Source: Deltaproteobacteria bacterium
Lineage (GTDB): Bacteria; Myxococcota; Polyangia; Polyangiales; B10-G4
Direction: 5' to 3'
Assembly: GCA_019312705.1 (NCBI GenBank)
Contig: JAFDCW010000078.1
Location: 1 to 10,074 of the forward strand
Length of the DNA: 10,074 nucleotides
A program made the translations under genes and the position numbers. A model generated the notes under the pieces. It saw nothing but the letters and a program-made list of their open reading frames with translations. It ran no database searches and was not told the origin of the DNA. Positions 7,971 to 10,074 of the stretch are shown here, one piece after another (within the stretch, counting starts at the first letter, position 1; the number at the start of each line of letters is the position of its first letter).

Positions 7971-8557
7971 CAGTTGGGCCTCTGCCAGCGAACGACCGTG
8001 GAGCCAGCCACCGACCGGATGCGGGGAGCCGCGGCGGCGAGCTCAGCCGTGATGGCCGTCGGAGCCGAAGCGCACGTAAACGCCGTCCGAGCCGTATTCG
8101 AAGCGGTACGATGCCACCACACCCGGGTGTCGACGCGGATCGCCTCCTGGGCGATGATCCAGCTCGCCCGCATGTTCGTGCAGAAGTACATCTCATCCGT
8201 GGCCATCGTATCGCGGCCCGCATAGTCGAAGTGGGATTCGCCTATGCCCGGGGTCGGGATGAACCAGTCACCGGTGAACGCCGCCGCCGTCGGCACGTTC
8301 ACCAGCAACTCCGTAGAGGTCACGTTCCCCGCCTCCGTCCAAAGCAAAGCGTCTCGGCGCACGCGCTCGAGATAGAGCCGCACCAGATCCGTCGCCGTCG
8401 ACATCTCGCGGGCCCCGCGGTTGCCGTTCGTCGTCGCCTGATGCAGCGACAAGACCCCCACGGAGCCGACCGTCATGATCGCCACCGCCATCATGACCTC
8501 GATGAGCGTGTAGCCCGCGCGCTTCGAGCGGCTCTTCGCACCATGCGTGCCCCTCAT
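7970..8557 (-). CDS. pilV: PilV-like type IV pilus minor pilin (195 aa)
   Basis: A short basic leader (RGTHGAKSRSKRAG) ends at Gly15 and is followed by YTLIEVMMAVAIMTVGSVGVLSLHQA. This has Tyr1 and Glu5 of a type IV prepilin, and the 'IEVM.A..I...G..G' pattern is typical of PilV. The next helix (ATDLVRLYLERVRRDALLW) also fits the family. I chose the ATG at 8557 because it gives a normal 15-residue leader and overlaps the stop of the preceding gene as ATGA. The frame is open further upstream to 8734, but that would put about 60 extra residues before the leader. A weak GGTGAT precedes the start, so coupling to the upstream gene is likely. Its expected role is as a core component of the tip priming complex. 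Confidence 0.87.
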   Translation of the reverse strand: MRGTHGAKSRSKRAGYTLIEVMMAVAIMTVGSVGVLSLHQATTNGNRGAREMSTATDLVRLYLERVRRDALLWTEAGNVTSTELLVNVPTAAAFTGDWFIPTPGIGESHFDYAGRDTMATDEMYFCTNMRASWIIAQEAIRVDTRVWWHRTASNTARTAFTCASAPTAITAELAAAAPRIRSVAGSTVVRWQRPN

Positions 8558-9180
8558 CGCATCACCCGCGCGTCCCCACCGAGTGGCACCACCACCCGCC
8601 TGGTGACCCCGACCGTCGAGCCGTTCTCGTAGCGCCTGAAGTTGAAGAGCAATCCGCCGTTGACCGTGTTCCGGTCGGTGAAGACCCCGGCGCTCGTGAA
8701 GCGGTACAGCGTCCGGCCGTAGGGCTCGAAACACATATCGACCAGCGCCCTCGCCCCGGTCTCCACCGCGCGGATGTCGAGGGAGCCGTTGGAGTAATAC
8801 GAATCGCTCAAGTCGAGCTGGTCGACGCAGAGGGACCCCGCAGCGCCGCAGGCCCCGGCGGGGATGATCGTCGTAGCCCAGTCATTCGCCGAGCAGCCCG
8901 AGCTGACCCCGCGGTAGACTGTGAACTTCCCCGGTGCCGTCGCATCGAAGCGTAGCAAGTGAGCGCGCCCGTAGGCCTGGGCCTCGGAGCGGGCCCGGCG
9001 CACCACCCGGACCATGTCGATGGGCGCGGACGCGATGCGGTTTTCGGCGAACGTCCCGTACATCGAGGGTGCCGCCAGACCGGCCGTGATGGATATAATC
9101 GCCACCACGACCATCATCTCGGTGAGCGTGAAGCCGGCCTTGTTGGGCGCGGGTCGACGCTTCTCTTGTGGACGGAGCAT
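8554..9180 (-). CDS. fimT: FimT/FimU-type (GspH family) minor pilin, first gene of the operon (208 aa)
   Basis: The leader LRPQEKRRPAPNKAG ends at Gly16, followed by FTLTEMMVVVAIISITAGLAAPSM. That is a canonical prepilin cleavage site with Phe1 and Glu5, and the 'T..E.M.V..I..I....A.P' pattern is that of the GspH/FimT family. The segment MVRVVRRARSEAQAYGR also matches the helix that follows in FimT/FimU ('AR.EA..R'). The C-terminal head has several Cys residues and the strand-rich GspH fold is likely. I chose the ATG at 9180 because it gives a 16-residue leader and has GGAG (9192-9189) eight bases upstream. The frame is open as far as 9411, but starts there would place 34 or more residues before the leader. 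FimT and FimU cannot be separated from sequence alone; the position at the head of a pilVWXY1 operon suggests FimU function. Confidence 0.86.
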   Translation of the reverse strand: MLRPQEKRRPAPNKAGFTLTEMMVVVAIISITAGLAAPSMYGTFAENRIASAPIDMVRVVRRARSEAQAYGRAHLLRFDATAPGKFTVYRGVSSGCSANDWATTIIPAGACGAAGSLCVDQLDLSDSYYSNGSLDIRAVETGARALVDMCFEPYGRTLYRFTSAGVFTDRNTVNGGLLFNFRRYENGSTVGVTRRVVVPLGGDARVMR

Positions 9181-9228
9181 GTCGGGGACTCCGAGGTGCA
9201 ATGCCCGTACCGCCGACAGACCAGTGAA

Positions 9229-9240
9229 ATCACGCGTGAT
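9229..9240. promoter_or_regulatory. Perfect 12-base palindrome upstream of the pilus operon
   Basis: ATCACGCGTGAT is a perfect inverted repeat centred 54 bases before the fimT ATG. On the + strand it is preceded by GTGAAATCAC, so three GTGA/TCAC half-sites are stacked within 17 bases. Such symmetry is what a dimeric regulator site looks like, but I cannot name the factor. No convincing sigma70 or sigma54 promoter for the operon was found by eye between 9181 and 9450 on the minus strand. Confidence 0.35.
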
Positions 9241-9242
9241 CT

Positions 9243-9404
9243 CCCCCCCCCAGCGGCGCCACGACCCCCCCGGGTCCGCATGAGGTTCACTCCTATGCAT
9301 TTTTTTCCGATCCGCCGAAGACCCCAACCGCGCGGAATGAAAGGGGCAAACCGCCCTCCGAGGCCCCTCCCGGGAGCCGAGAAAAACGCAAATGACCCCC
9401 CCCC
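9243..9404. repeat. Cluster of C/G homopolymer tracts in the fimT/tRNA intergenic region
   Basis: Three long single-base tracts occur within 162 bases: C9 at 9243-9251, C7 at 9265-9271 and C9 at 9396-9404 (G tracts on the operon's strand). A T7 tract lies at 9300-9306. I noticed no C/G tracts of this length elsewhere in the window except one G7 at 9843-9849. The stretch holds no gene that I support. Such tracts are prone to slippage in replication, and also to assembly error. Confidence 0.6.
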
Positions 9405-9410
9405 AGAACA

Positions 9411-9439
9411 TTGACAGCCAGCCCCCCAGGGCCTATCTC
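9411..9439 (+). promoter_or_regulatory. Probable sigma70 promoter of tRNA-Leu
   Basis: A perfect -35 box TTGACA (9411-9416) is followed by a 17-base spacer and a weak -10 box TATCTC (9434-9439). The predicted transcription start is then about 9446, a few bases before the mature tRNA 5' end at 9451. The -35 and spacing are ideal, but the -10 matches consensus at only three positions. Location directly before the tRNA supports the call. Confidence 0.6.
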
Positions 9440-9450
9440 AGCGCTCCCCA

Positions 9451-9537
<87 letters not shown>

Positions 9538-9538
9538 G

Positions 9539-9607
9539 AGTCATTTCGGTGACTTGGGTGAGCCCGGCTTCGGCCAGGCTTCTGTCGTTCTGGGGCCGTG
9601 TGCCCCA
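9539..9607 (+). terminator. Three consecutive hairpins after tRNA-Leu; possible terminator
   Basis: Hairpin 1 (9539-9554) is a six-pair stem AGTCAT/GTGACT closed by a TTCG loop. Hairpin 2 (9561-9580) is an eight-position stem with one C-A mismatch, also with a TTCG loop, followed by the moderately T-rich TCTGTCGTTCT. Hairpin 3 (9591-9607) is TGGGGC/GCCCCA with a five-base loop, followed by TTT. None has a classic long T tract, so this is a candidate transcript end for the tRNA, with hairpin 2 or 3 the likeliest. The rest of the stretch up to 9737 shows nothing I can support. Confidence 0.4.
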
Positions 9608-9618
9608 TTTGTGCCCCA
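9599..9618 (+). repeat. Short direct repeat TGTGCCCCA x2
   Basis: Two copies of TGTGCCCCA (9599-9607 and 9610-9618) are separated by TT, giving an 11-base period of about one helical turn. The first copy also pairs with TGGGGC at 9591-9596. It lies 62 bases downstream of the tRNA CCA end, a place where integrase-related sequence is often found, but no integrase gene is visible here. Confidence 0.4.
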
Positions 9619-9737
9619 CCGGACCTCGTCTCCGCCGTCACCCCGTAGCTCTAGTACGGCGCGGCGCGCCTTCTGGTGGCTTCGTGTTACTCGTTCATCG
9701 CTTCACTACAGTCGTCCCGCCACGATTGCCACATGCC

Positions 9738-10074
9738 ATGTCGACTGCCACCACCACACCGGTCGCAATGCTTGCCCTCGTCCTCGCGACCGCAGTGAGC
9801 TGTGGCGCCAATCCGGGTGACAGGTCCCGCGGCGAGGCCAAAGGGGGGGCTGACACGGTCGATGAAGACGCGCGTGCCACCGTCGTGGCGCGGGCATCGG
9901 TGAGATTTGCCGCAGCACATGATCGAGCCCTCGCGGACTATCGCGAGCGGTGGGAGGCGTGGACCCGACCGACGCTGCGGCCGGAACGACGCGGAAATGC
10001 AACCGATGCGGTTTCGCGGATTCTCAGAGATGACGCTGATCCGACCGCTCCGGATGCAACCCTGGACCAACTTC
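9738..10074 (+). CDS. N-terminal part of a predicted lipoprotein (3' end outside window)
   Basis: The frame is open from the ATG at 9738 to the right edge (112 codons visible) with the GC-rich codon use of its neighbours. The N-terminus has a hydrophobic core (VAMLALVLATAV) followed by SCG, giving a plausible lipidated Cys22. The lipobox (AVSC) is atypical and the n-region lacks a basic residue, so an ordinary exported protein is also possible. After the Cys there is a Gly/Asp-rich linker (GANPGDRSRGEAKGGADTVDED). A helical, charged region follows (SVRFAAAHDRALADYRERWEAW, TDAVSRILRDDADP). I recognise no family. There is no good Shine-Dalgarno before the ATG. A G7 tract (9843-9849) lies at codons 36-38. 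The gene starts 200 bases after the tRNA and is probably a separate transcription unit. Confidence 0.6.
   Translation, partial: MSTATTTPVAMLALVLATAVSCGANPGDRSRGEAKGGADTVDEDARATVVARASVRFAAAHDRALADYRERWEAWTRPTLRPERRGNATDAVSRILRDDADPTAPDATLDQL

Noticed and set aside
8558..8734. Upstream extension of pilV to 8734
   Set aside because: It overlaps the fimT coding region and would place about 60 residues before a prepilin leader. The ATG at 8557 gives a normal leader and an ATGA junction.
9181..9450. Sigma54-type promoter for the pilus operon
   Set aside because: I looked on the minus strand for the GG/GC-spaced -24/-12 pattern and found no acceptable match among the G tracts.
9687..10070. Minus-strand frame (127 codons) at the right edge
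   Set aside because: The + strand frame there starts with a plausible export signal and stays open to the edge. The minus product shows no recognisable features.

Overview
The window is high-GC bacterial chromosome. It has tightly packed genes, 4-base ATGA junctions between genes, GC-rich third codon positions and a full type IV pilus minor-pilin/PilY1 operon. The style fits Myxococcota or a related former deltaproteobacterial lineage. That assignment is inference from composition and gene content, because no taxonomic marker beyond one tRNA is present.

Layout. Bases 1-2068 (+ strand) hold the C-terminal end of an unidentified protein followed, after three bases, by a 595-residue TPR-like/HEAT-repeat scaffold protein. 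A 35-base convergent gap separates this pair from a long minus-strand operon (9180 down to 2104). In transcription order the operon is a FimT/FimU-type (GspH) minor pilin, PilV, PilW, PilX, the large tip protein PilY1, and a small predicted lipoprotein of unknown family. The four minor-pilin genes are joined by 1- to 4-base stop/start overlaps. pilY1 is preceded by a near-perfect ribosome binding site that lies just inside the end of the pilX/pilY1 junction.

Upstream of the operon is a 270-base intergenic region. It is unusually rich in C/G homopolymers (9, 7 and 9 bases), carries a perfect 12-base palindrome, and contains the promoter of a divergent tRNA-Leu(CAG) gene (9451-9537, CCA encoded). 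Downstream of the tRNA is a cluster of three small hairpins and an 11-base-period direct repeat. The start of another predicted lipoprotein gene then runs off the right edge.

Working model. FimT/U, PilV, PilW and PilX are processed by the prepilin peptidase and form a priming complex. They carry PilY1, a von Willebrand A domain plus beta-propeller adhesin, to the pilus tip. In Pseudomonas-type operons the last gene is the minor pilin pilE. Here that place is taken by a lipoprotein, which is the most distinctive feature of the locus. I see no CRISPR, transposase or toxin-antitoxin gene. The window is mostly a recognisable pilus-tip locus plus several uncharacterised accessory proteins, not a clearly new system.
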